This document shows, one piece after another, positions 20,913-29,094 of a DNA stretch of 29,094 bases (its first letter is position 1; each line of letters begins with the position of its first letter). The stretch is from contig NGBS01000649.1 of the NCBI GenBank assembly GCA_002245135.1, positions 1-29,094 on the forward strand. The letters are read 5' to 3'. Under the pieces are notes generated by a model that was not told the DNA's origin, ran no database searches, and was given only the letters and a program-made list of their open reading frames with translations. The stretch is from Proteromonas lacertae. Taxonomy: Eukaryota > Sar > Bigyra > Opalinata > Proteromonadidae. Position numbers and translations under genes: made by a program.

Positions 20913-21959
20913 GATAAAATTGTTGTAGGATCTGATGCAAAGAATTATGTAGGAAATGAATGTAATATCGTATATGATTCTCAAAAATTCATTGGATTAT
21001 CCTTTTATAATTCTGTTATTCAAGAAGGAATGAAGAAATGGCCATTTAAAATAATAAATGATTATGGAACTCCAAAAGTAGAATTATGTCATAACAATGA
21101 TACAATTCATTTATCAGCAATAGATATAAGCTGTGAAATAATGAAAGAGATTAAAAAACATGCTGATAGAAGATTAGGTCAAAATGAATGCTATCTAACA
21201 AAGGCAATTATTACATATCCATTTTATTTTACTAAGAAGCAAATCAATGAAACAAAAGTAGCTTGTGAAAAAGCATATATTGTAGTTGTCGAATATATAC
21301 CTGAATCAATATGTTCAGCAATTGCTTACCTTTATAAGTATAATATAAAAAGTGAAAAATATTCTTTGGTTTATAATTTTACTCAAAATCGATTTGATGT
21401 AACAATATGTTATGTTAATAATGATAGTAAAAGAATAAAAATAATTGGATATGAATATGATTTACATTTAGGAGGAGATGATGTAGATAATACTTTAGTA
21501 AATTATTATTTAGACTTAATTGAAAGAGAAAACGGAATTACAATAGACAAAATAGAACCTAAAGCAATTGTTAATCTTCAAAAAGCATGTGAAAAAGCCA
21601 AAATTGAATTAATCTGTAGATGTAAGACATATATCAATTCTGACCTTTTACTAAAAAATGGTGTTGATAATACATTGAATAGAGATGATTTTGAAATAAT
21701 CTGTAGAAATATATTTAATAAAACAATGACTATAGTTGACAATGTTATTAACAGATGTAGATTATCACCATTTGATATTTCACATGTTGTTTTATGTGGT
21801 GAATCGTCAAAAATACTCAGTGTTCAAAAAATGTTAACAGAGAAGTTTGGAATACATAAAATGTTAAAATCTATCGATTGTGAAGAGGTTTGTTCATACG
21901 GAGCTGCAGTATATGGAAATTATGAAGAATTTCATTTCAAAATTGTCAATAGTTTTTAA
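19875..21959 (+). CDS. Pseudokinase-HSP70 nucleotide-binding-domain fusion, both halves degenerate
   Basis: The kinase-like frame (19952-20724) joins by a 28-nt intron (20725-20752) to an HSP70 frame (20753-21959). The HSP70 part has no ATG of its own before GIDIGISSSK, which supports a true fusion. Kinase landmarks: EILKLI lysine; HRDLKPxN replaced by NGNINPSN (catalytic Asp to Asn); DFG replaced by DYC; SPE for APE; DIWSIGCILYYIL intact. The HSP70 part aligns through the whole nucleotide-binding domain (MKKWPFKIINDYGTPKVEL, IITYPFYFTKKQ, GGDDVDNTL). However, phosphate loop 2, normally DLGGGTFDV, is NFTQNRFDV, and there is no substrate-binding domain. Both enzymes are therefore probably inactive, leaving a scaffold or sensor role as an inference. 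The 5' junction near 19929-19975 is unresolved: ATG 19875 does not join the kinase frame by an obvious intron. Confidence 0.8.
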
Positions 21960-22089
21960 TAAATACTAAATAGTTTATAAGTACTTAACATCAATTATAT
22001 ATAGTTATTGTACTGGTGATTATAATGCTCAATTTTTTGATATCTAAAAAATATATTCGTTACATATTTTTGTATTTCACTCATAAGTG

Positions 22090-23164
22090 ATGAATTATAG
22101 CATTTCCTTCGATCCTGATATTAGATGGAAGAATACATATAGAAGAAACAATAAAACAAAAGAATCAAAACACATTTTGTGCTTTCCTGACCATAATTCT
22201 GCTGGTCATAGCGTATATTCTATTTTTTATGTTTTAGCCAAGTAAATTTTGTGGAAGATCTATAAAAATAAATACAATATGTCCAAATACATCGAAAATA
22301 TTAGTATGTGGTAATTTCACTCAGGTAGATAATGAATCAAGAGTTTACCTTATAAATGATCTTATATCTTCATCTTCATTAAGAAAAACCAAGAATAGTA
22401 AGTGTCCTTTATATTTTGGTGAAGAAATTGATCCTTACACAGTTTATGAGATTAATGCAGAGTTAAAAGCATGGGTAATGAACATACCATTAACAAAATT
22501 ACCACAACTATATACTTTTTGTGTTTATTTATTAGTTGAGTCAAATATTCCAGATTCTTTCTTATGTGTTTCATCAATACAATCTCCTCCTTTCTATATT
22601 GTATCTGCTCGTAGACACAGCGACAATAAAGAAATAGAAATAAAAATCCCTCCAATATCACTATTATCTCAACCACTATATTCTCCAGTTAAATGTGAGA
22701 AAGAAATTAACAATGAAAAATTACCTCAATCATCAAACATAATCAAACCAAAAAAACATCAAAATTCATTCAAATTTGATAATATTATGCCTCATATATA
22801 TGATGAAGATAATTTTAAATCATCAATAAATAATAGTGTGAAAAATGTTAAAGTAAATAATAATAATAATAAAGTGATTGAAAGAGAAGTTGAATCAATT
22901 GAAGCAATGAAAAAAGCTATGGATGATTTAATGTTATATGAGCCAAATACTGTTTATAAAGTTAAAACAAAGAAAGGACAAATAGAAGCTACAATTGTTG
23001 ATAAAACAAATATTAGTGTAGAAAGAGAGGAATTAACTCATTATGGAGAAAAAGTTGAAGATTTGTATAAGAATAATGGAGGATATGAATATTTAGATAA
23101 ATTTGGTAATAAATGTGTAATGTACTTTGGATGTTTTTCGAAAGATGATGAAGAAGTGAAATGA
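22090..23164 (+). CDS. Unrecognised 349-residue protein
   Basis: Two exons (22090-22212 and 22238-23164) flank a 25-nt intron. Phase agrees across it, and the ATG at 22090 is the first in frame. The first 190 residues look like a compact beta-rich domain with many Cys, Ser and hydrophobics (ILCFPDHNSAG, KFCGRSIKINTICP, KILVCGNFTQ, LPQLYTFCVYLLVE). A basic Asn/Lys linker (KHQNSFKFDN, NNNNNKV) follows. The last 100 residues hold a short charged module (MKKAMDDLMLYEPNTVYKVK, ELTHYGEKVEDLYKNN, KFGNKCVMYFGCF). I do not recognise either domain and see no signal peptide or membrane segment. Confidence 0.75.
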
Positions 23165-23242
23165 TTAATTTAATGAATATAACATCATTTTATTTTGTTG
23201 AAGGAAAAAAAAACTATTTAAATACCTAACAAATAGCTATAT

Positions 23243-23868
23243 TTAATTATTTTTCTGTTTTGATTTCCAGTTTCTTCCTAATTGTCTTGATATCATTCGA
23301 AATTGCAGTTCTTTCTCACTCTTCAACACTCTTTCTTTGTCAATTCCATCACTAACTACTCGACTAATTATTTTGGGCATTTTTGAAACTAAGTCTTTAT
23401 TCTTTAAATTAGAAGTGTTTATTGAAATATTGATTTCTTTCGATTTATCCTCAAATTTTATATTCTTAGGTTTATATCCGTTCTTCATTTTTAATTTTTC
23501 TCTTATTGATAAAGCCAATGTCTTTGAAGACTCTGTAATTTTTTGATTGAATTTTGTTTTATTGTCTTCTTCGTTTTTATTTTCATTCACATTCTGTTCT
23601 TCTACTTTTTCTTCATTTTCATTTTCACTTTCATTTTCGCTTTCACTTGAACTATCACTTGATAATTCTAATCTTCTTCTCTTTGGATAATATTCATATG
23701 ATTTTTCTTTTCTCTATAAATGAATATAATATTATATATGTTATATACTTTCACTTGAGTTTCCTCTTCTGATTCTTCTTTTTCAGATGTACTTGATTTA
23801 AATTTTGACAAACTATTCGATTTTAGATAATTTACATTATTTTCATCTTGATCGCTTTCATTGTTCAT
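23243..23868 (-). CDS. Unrecognised charged 196-residue protein, probably nuclear
   Basis: Two exons on minus (23868-23749 and 23713-23243) with a 35-nt intron. The N-terminal half is acidic and Ser/Glu-rich, with a basic nuclear-localisation-like cluster (YYPKRRRLEL) just after the splice junction and repeated SESENESENENEE. The C-terminal half is basic and helical (TLALSIREKLKMKNGYKPKN, ELQFRMISRQLGRNWKSKQ). Composition suggests a nuclear or nucleolar factor, but no family was recognised. It diverges from the IAH1-like gene with a 73-bp gap. Confidence 0.7.
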
Positions 23869-23941
23869 TAATTATGGTTAAAATTAAAATATCGAAACGA
23901 ATATATTTTTGATTATTCTAGAATCTTTGAATTTTGAAAGA

Positions 23942-24809
23942 ATGAGTGAAATTCGTTTTGCAAAAAGACCAAATATCTTATGTTTAGGTGATAGTATAAC
24001 TGAATTTGCGTATATACAAATCTTTTGATGTGATTTATATGATATATTCTAGTTTTAATCCTGAAAGACATGGTTACGTGTCATTTCTTGCTAATCTGTA
24101 CAGTGATCGTTTTGATGTTGTAAATCGAGGTTTTGGAGGTTATTCAACAAAGTATTTTCGAAAATATCAATTTTGAATAGATTTTTGTGTGATTTATTAC
24201 CCTATTTATATCCATCAAATTATCCTAAAGAAGATTGTCCCAAATTGATGATTATTTTTTTAGGTGTAAATGATTCTTGTTATGAAGAAATCTGGCCTTT
24301 ACAACATGTTCCAGTAGAAACATATGGTAAAAATTTAGAGACGGTATAAAATAGAAATTACAAATATATATAATTTATAGATTTATAATCATATGAAGAA
24401 TCTAAACAATGATACAAAATTTATATTTGTCACACCACCAAAAATAAGTGAAAAGAGATGGAAACTCGAATGTGATCTATTGAAACGTGGATTAGATCGA
24501 AGTAATGAGAATATTGTTCAATATGCTGAGAAGTGTATAGAAACAGCTAAAAAGTTGAATGTGCCATGTATTGATCTATTCCATCCAGTTGAAAACGAAT
24601 CTCCTGATAAGGAAGAGTATACAGTTGATGGATTACATTTTAATTACAAAATGTATGATATGTTGAATGAAAAATTAGTAGAAACAATAAATAGCAATTA
24701 TCCTGAGTTGAAAGCTGAAAATATTAAATTACATGCTCCAGATGCTTATAATGTGAATTACAAAAACCCAAAAGAAACATTTGAACAATATTTTGGTTAT
24801 AAAGCTTAG
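23942..24809 (+). CDS. IAH1: IAH1-like SGNH/GDSL esterase
   Basis: Four exons (23942-24009, 24053-24151, 24181-24343 and 24381-24809) with introns of 43, 29 and 37 nt give 252 residues, the usual family size. All four SGNH blocks are present: ILCLGDSITEFA (nucleophile Ser), NRGFGGYST (Gly), FLGVNDS (Asn) and VDGLHFN (Asp and His). FVTPPKISEKRW and QHVPVETYGKNL match isoamyl-acetate-hydrolysing esterase 1 closely. Known members hydrolyse short-chain acyl esters in the cytosol. The catalytic set is intact, so activity is expected. The end lies 20 bp from the convergent LTO1 gene. Confidence 0.92.
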
Positions 24810-24829
24810 AAATAAATAGATTTTTTTTA

Positions 24830-25345
24830 TTACATAAAATCATCTTCTATATTATCTTGTTGTTCATGATATACTAAATCTGGCCTGTTGATTTTTTGAC
24901 ATATTAGTGAAAATTTTGATCTAATTAACAATAATTTATTCTCATATTCTGGATCATTATATTTCTATTTAGAATATACAATCAAAAATATACAAAACTG
25001 AATATAGGATTCAATAAATCTTGAATTGAATTGATCATTTTAGAAATGCTATCAATGAATATAAATTAAACATATTTGTATTAATACTAATCATAATATT
25101 CACTATTTCTTATTTCCTCTCTATCTTTCAATATATTGATTATTTCTTGATAATATCCTATTTCAATACCTAATTTCAACCCATATTCTTCACTACATGC
25201 AATATTTTGGATTTTTATACCCAGCTTCTTTATATTGATCAACAGACATTTCAATCTGTTTTTGAAGTTCATTATGATAACGTTCATTGTAACTATTTTC
25301 ATCTAACATAAATACTTCATCTAAACTTTCATCTATCTCATCCAT
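24830..25345 (-). CDS. LTO1: LTO1 (ORAOV1/YNL260C homologue), Fe-S adaptor
   Basis: Four exons on minus (25345-25221, 25192-25088, 25048-24994 and 24964-24830) with introns of 28, 39 and 29 nt. All phases agree and the product is 139 residues, matching the roughly 137 of the human protein. EEYGLKLGIEIGYYQEI is the Gly-spaced Yae1/LTO1 signature. KMINSIQDL and DPEYENKLLLIRSKFSLIC match the family's C-terminal helices. In yeast and human, LTO1 with YAE1 brings the CIA machinery to ABCE1/Rli1 for Fe-S insertion. Exon 3 is only 55 nt and the first intron 28 nt, so automated callers may miss this gene. Confidence 0.88.
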
Positions 25346-25439
25346 TTATTGATTTAAATTTTGATAAAAACGGATTAAATTTTGAAACATTTTTTAATTT
25401 TCTTTTTTCTATTTCTGCATAGTGAGAAAGAAGATAAAC

Positions 25440-27614
25440 ATGAAAATTGTTCAAACTGTTTTATTATTGTTGTCATTTGTTACTTATGCATTTGCGCAAA
25501 CGGAAGTATATTTTATTCAAATCTTTTTCTTCTGTTGTTCTTATTAATATATCAATAGTATGATGATGGTGAACCTGTATCAATTTGGATAAACAAAGTA
25601 TATCTATGTTGTTATATTTGCTCTAGATTGGTCCATATCACAATCCAACTGAGACTTACTCCTACAGTCATTTACCCTACTGCAAACCAGAGCTATTAAA
25701 ACCAGAAAGAATGTGGGGAGGTATAGGAGCAATTTTAGAAGGAAATGAGTGGGAAAACAGTGGAATAAAGATCTTCTACAAGCAAAATATAGCTACACCC
25801 ATTCAATTATGTCAAATGTATATTTTATTTTTTAATAATTATTAAAATAGAACAAAATTAAGTGAAGATGATGCAAAAACTTTCATGCATGCAATATCCA
25901 ATCATTATTGGTATCAAATGTTTATTGATAATTTACCTCTCTGGGGAATGGTAGGAGAATTAGTCCTTCCAGATGAAGAAAAAGCAAAATTAGAATTAGA
26001 TAAGGTGAATGAACATGAGATTATGCCAGATGCTTCTTATATATTTACCCATAAAGCGTTCAATATCAGTTACAATGGTAAGAATATAATACACGTCAAT
26101 ATCACATCAGATAATCTTCAAAAAGTAGTTGCTGGAAGTTTTTACAATTTCACTTATTCTATCATTTGGACTGAAACAGATATATTATATAAAGATAGAT
26201 ATCAGAAGTATTTAGATTATGGTTTCTTTGAGCATCAAATTCATTGGTTTAGTATATTTAATTCATTAATGATGGTGTTATTTTTATGTGGAGTTGTTGC
26301 AATTATTTTGATTAGAACTTTACAAAAGGATATTGCAAGAGTATAATTATTATGTTTTATATTATCTTTTTATTCTCATTTTATTTTATTTTTCAATCTC
26401 TTTATTTTTTATGTATTTATTCTATGTATTTGAATAGTATTCATTAGATGATGATAATATCTCACTCCTCAGTCCAGGTATTGATGATAGTGGATGGAAG
26501 CAAGTGCATGCTGATGTATTTAGAGCACCATCTCATTTGTCATTATATTGTGCATGCTATGGTTCAGGTATTCAGTTAATTTGTGTTATGTTTATTGTTA
26601 TATTCTTGGCAATTTGGAGTAATAGTGTTTATCAACGTATATATATCTTATCTCTTTGTTTTAAATTCTTTTTCATCTATTTTGTTTCTTCTCTTTTATA
26701 TTCTTTATTTAATTCTATATATAGCTGGAACAATCACTTCCTTCTTCATCTATTCCTTAATTGGTACTGCCTTTATCAATGGATATCTTAGTGGTAGTAG
26801 ATATAAGTCATTCTTTTCACCATTACCATCACCTAATTGGAAATCGACACTTATACTCTCATCATCATTATTCCCATGTACTTGTTTCTTAGTTGGATTT
26901 CTTCTCAATTTCATTGCTATATATTATGATACAATGAATACAATTCCATTTGCAACAATGATGAAGTTGTTTATGTTATGGTTATTTGGTTATATTCCAT
27001 TAGTTGTGGTTGGTACAATATTTGGTAGGAGTTGGAGTGGTGTAGTTGATTATTCCTTGTAAAGTAAATGCAATTCCTCGACCAATTCCACAAAAGAACT
27101 GTTTAGTAAAACCAAGAGTATTATAATATAATTACATTTATATATATTTATAGACTATTATCTTATTATCTGGAATTTTACCATTTGGTTCAATATTTAT
27201 TGAAATATTTTTCATATTTTCAGCTTTTTGGAGTTATAAGTTTTATTTTGTTTATGGTTTTATGCTGTTAGTTTTTAGTATATATATATATGTTAATATT
27301 AATAAATAGGCATATTATGTATTGTCAATATTAGTGTAACAATTGTAGGAGTTTATATCTTATTAAATGCAGAGAATTATCAATGGCAATGGACTTCATT
27401 TTTATCAGCAGCTTCTACTGCAATTTATGTTTTCTTCTATTGTGTTTATTTCTTCTTTTTCAAGACTAAAATGTCTGGTTTATTACAGTTGGCTTATTAT
27501 TATGGTTACTCATTCTTGTTCTGCTTTGGATTGAGTTTGATGTGTGGTGCTATTGGTAATTGGGGAGCTACTATTTTTGTGAGAAGGATATATTCAAGTG
27601 TTAAAGTTGATTAG
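25440..27614 (+). CDS. TM9SF: TM9SF / nonaspanin endomembrane protein
   Basis: Eight exons (25440-25505, 25559-25597, 25627-25817, 25851-26340, 26438-26636, 26725-27117, 27154-27277 and 27310-27614). Introns are 29-97 nt, including the window's longest (97 and 88). The start encodes a signal peptide ([19 protein letters not shown]). Family blocks follow: YSHLPYC, a luminal domain with [28 protein letters not shown] as the first membrane segment, DVFRAPSH, then the multi-span region ending [10 protein letters not shown] and [10 protein letters not shown]. The terminal KVD is the KxD/E retention signal of the family. Nonaspanins act in Golgi/endosomal sorting. Exon 6 needs one base fewer near TATTCC (27051-27056) so that VVDY joins to [12 protein letters not shown] as in other members. 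This is probably a base-call error, since the frame is clean on both sides. Confidence 0.9.
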
Positions 27615-27617
27615 AAA

Positions 27618-27641
27618 ATATTATTATTATTATTATTATTA
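27618..27641. repeat. ATT microsatellite downstream of TM9SF
   Basis: About seven tandem ATT units lie just after the TM9SF stop codon, in the 118-bp gap between it and the convergent small TIM gene. The rest of the gap is AT-rich with an A-run near 27717-27726. Confidence 0.8.
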
Positions 27642-27732
27642 ACAATATATAAATTCATTTCAATATGATTTTTTAATATGTTTTCTTATTCAATTCCAAA
27701 TTTATAATTCAAATACAAAAAAAAAATGATTT

Positions 27733-28020
27733 TTACATATTCTTAGCCATATCTTCTGCTACTACTTGTGATACTTCTTGAAATGTTTGAAAATACTTTG
27801 TATAACAATTATCATAACACTTCTTCTCAACAGCAGACATTTCTTCGTTTCTAAAATTTGTAATGCATTTAGAAGAACAAAAATTTGCAATTCTGAACGA
27901 TATACTAAAAAAATATAAAAAATAAAAACAATACTCTTGTAATTGTGTTATATTTATATCAGCCATTGCAGTCTCGTATCTAACCTGGTCTTTTTTATTC
28001 TTGAAAGTAGGAGCTTCCAT
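27733..28020 (-). CDS. Small TIM chaperone (Tim10-like)
   Basis: Two exons on minus (28020-27935 and 27904-27733) with a 30-nt intron give 85 residues. The twin CX3C motif CSSKC...CYDNC, 15 residues apart, defines the small TIM family. The C-terminal helix is YTKYFQTFQEVSQVV. The intron is also open in frame (it would add 10 hydrophobic residues), but removing it places FRIANFCSSKC as in the family. Small TIMs form hexamers in the intermembrane space that escort hydrophobic precursors. Tim10, Tim12 or Tim8 cannot be told apart with certainty. It is head-to-head with the Tim9-like gene. Confidence 0.82.
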   Translation of the reverse strand: MEAPTFKNKKDQVRYETAMADINITQLQEYCFYFLYFFSISFRIANFCSSKCITNFRNEEMSAVEKKCYDNCYTKYFQTFQEVSQVVAEDMAKNM

Positions 28021-28070
28021 CACAAAATGTAATTTTTCTTAATAGAATTGTTCGAGCCAAGTTTATTATA
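28021..28070. promoter_or_regulatory. 50-bp divergent promoter of two small TIM genes
   Basis: The start codons of the two small TIM genes (28020 on minus, 28071 on plus) are only 50 bp apart, so the promoters must overlap. Partners of a fixed-ratio complex would be co-expressed this way. No specific element is identifiable. Confidence 0.5.
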
Positions 28071-28359
28071 ATGAATAGAATTGCTCAGAAAAAGGCAGAC
28101 GAAGAGTTATTAAACTCAGAATTAGAAAAAATGACTCTCAAAAGCAATACAGAGTATGAATATAATAATATTTTAATCTATAGATTGTTTAATCGTATTA
28201 CAAACTCCTGTTTTTTTGAATTGCATTAAAAATTATAATTCAAAGACGCTGGATGGAAGTGAAACATCATGTGTTAATAATTGTCTAGATAAATATCTGC
28301 AAGCCTATAATCGATGTAGTGTTATTATTCAAGATAATACATCAACTTTAGGTAAATAA
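28071..28359 (+). CDS. TIM9: Small TIM chaperone, Tim9-like
   Basis: Exon 1 (28071-28153), a 30-nt intron, then exon 2 (28184-28359). ELFNRITNSCF followed by NSKTLDGSETSCVNNCLDKY matches Tim9 (LFNxLVxxCFxxCVxxFxSKxLxxxExxCVxxC). The T-run at 28211-28217 has seven Ts. With six, the frame reads SCFLNCIKN, an exact first CX3C motif joined to the second, so the run length is probably miscalled. As given, the frame closes soon after CFFELH. The stop is taken at 28357-28359, but GGTAAATAA could also be a splice donor leading to a short extra exon from about 28426. In the known complex Tim9 pairs with Tim10. The next 252 bp (28360-28611) hold only this possible exon and a T-rich tract before the bS16m gene. 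Confidence 0.75.
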
Positions 28360-28611
28360 AATTGCATGATTTTGGATGATCAAGTTATAGAATATCTATA
28401 TTTTATCTTTTTTCTTCTTTTTTAGCAATTAATCTAGTTGTTTTGTATAATTTTGTGTTGCTGGTTTTTAGAAATTGTAATCTATATGGTGACATGTTAT
28501 AAAAACCATTTACATGAATATTTATTCAAATACATATTAATACCATTAAATACAATTCAAAAAGTGTATTTTCTTTTTATTCTTTTTTTTTCTTTTCTAT
28601 TAGCTCATAAT

Positions 28612-29084
28612 ATGCCAATTAGAGTATTGCATTATAATATATAATGATCATAGATCCGATTAGCAAGATTTGGAAGAAAAAATGTTCCATTTTATAGAAT
28701 TCGTGTAGCAGATTCAAGATGCCCACGAGATGGTAAATTTATAGAACAATTAGGAACATATGATCCAGTTCCAAAAGCTGATGGCATTAAAGAACTTAGA
28801 GTCAATATAGTATAACTACTATTCTTTACTTCAATATAATTATTTATTGACAATAGATCGTGCAAAATATTGGATATCCGTTGGAGCTCACCTTCAGAAC
28901 GAGTAGCTAAACTATTTGCCAAAGTATTTCATAAACTTGATATTATTATTAGGCTCAAGTACTACCAGAATATCCATATAGGAATAGAACAATTACTACA
29001 CTATCAAATCTACAAAAGATAAAGAAGGAGATGATTCTCAACCAGGAAGCATTAGAAGGAGAGATAAGAATGAAAAACAATTGA
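28612..29084 (+). CDS. MRPS16: Mitochondrial small-subunit ribosomal protein bS16m
   Basis: Four exons: 28612-28623 (only 12 nt), 28654-28809, 28857-28923 and 28953-29084, with introns of 30, 47 and 29 nt. The product begins [20 protein letters not shown] and contains [22 protein letters not shown], both diagnostic of bS16. [11 protein letters not shown] and PSERVAKLF complete the fold. A C-terminal extension of about 40 charged residues is typical of mitochondrial forms. Two places each lack a base for a continuous frame: at the exon 2/intron 2 border (TAGTATAAC, where GG would give Asp and a normal donor) and at GCTCACCTTC (28886-28895, where CCC would give GAHPSERV). Both are adjacent to possible homopolymers, so assembly error is more likely than pseudogenisation. 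It is close to the window end but complete. Confidence 0.88.
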
Positions 29085-29094
29085 AATAAACAGA

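Noticed and set aside
27049-27062. Programmed +1 frameshift at TTG-TAA in TM9SF
   Set aside because: Other genes need shifts in different directions and not at stop codons. Shortening TT by one base restores the family Tyr-Pro residues better than skipping a base at the stop.
28426-28533. Extra 3' exon of the Tim9-like gene
   Set aside because: A donor at GGTAAATAA and a TTTTTTAG acceptor exist, but the encoded hydrophobic tail is not known in the family, so the stop at 28359 is preferred.
1-29094. CRISPR arrays, tRNA or rRNA genes, retroelements
   Set aside because: No regularly spaced identical repeats, no tRNA-like arms with matching A/B boxes, and no reverse transcriptase, integrase or capsid motifs were seen.

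Overview
The window is nuclear DNA of an AT-rich, gene-dense eukaryote that has mitochondria. The main evidence is a large set of very short spliceosomal introns, mostly 25-60 nt with a mode near 30. They start GTAT and end in TAG, and removing them joins conserved protein domains in frame. Intergenic gaps are often only 20-200 bp, and all three standard stop codons are used. Mitochondrial proteins (ISA2-like, two small TIM chaperones, bS16m) rule out a prokaryote or virus. A fungal-lineage zoosporic or parasitic group, or an amoebozoan, would fit, but I cannot fix the lineage from sequence alone.

Layout. 1-6278: a partial ISA2-like gene (-), a trypsin-fold peptidase with a Cys nucleophile (+), a 1,110-residue protein ending in five Tudor-like repeats (+), and GET4 (-). 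6257-7479 and 19690-20912: two apparently identical 1,223-bp direct copies of the GET4 5' end plus the first half of a pseudokinase-HSP70 fusion gene. They bracket a 12.2-kb block. 7935-15913: one seven-exon gene for about 2,593 residues. It carries a Crinkler/RHS-type P-loop NTPase with a nuclease-like domain, a coiled coil, a long leucine-rich helical repeat array, a second Crinkler/RHS module, and a ubiquitin-specific-protease domain whose catalytic Cys is Ser. 15951-19250: an hAT DNA transposon inserted inside an older, deleted, oppositely oriented relative, with an 8-bp target duplication. 19875-21959: the full-length pseudokinase-HSP70 gene. 22090-29084: an ordinary housekeeping stretch with two unrecognised genes, an IAH1-like SGNH esterase, LTO1, TM9SF, two divergent small TIM genes and mitochondrial bS16.

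How it fits together. The flanks are compact housekeeping DNA. The middle is an accessory island (giant conflict-type gene, nested hAT elements, foreign breakpoint DNA) that interrupts a degenerate kinase-HSP70 family locus. The strongest candidate for something undescribed is the giant double Crinkler/RHS NTPase fused to an apparently dead deubiquitinase.

Limits. Gene models are manual splice predictions. At least four conserved genes need a one-base change, usually next to a short homopolymer, to stay in frame. That points to residual indel errors in the assembly, so small frameshifts should not be over-interpreted.
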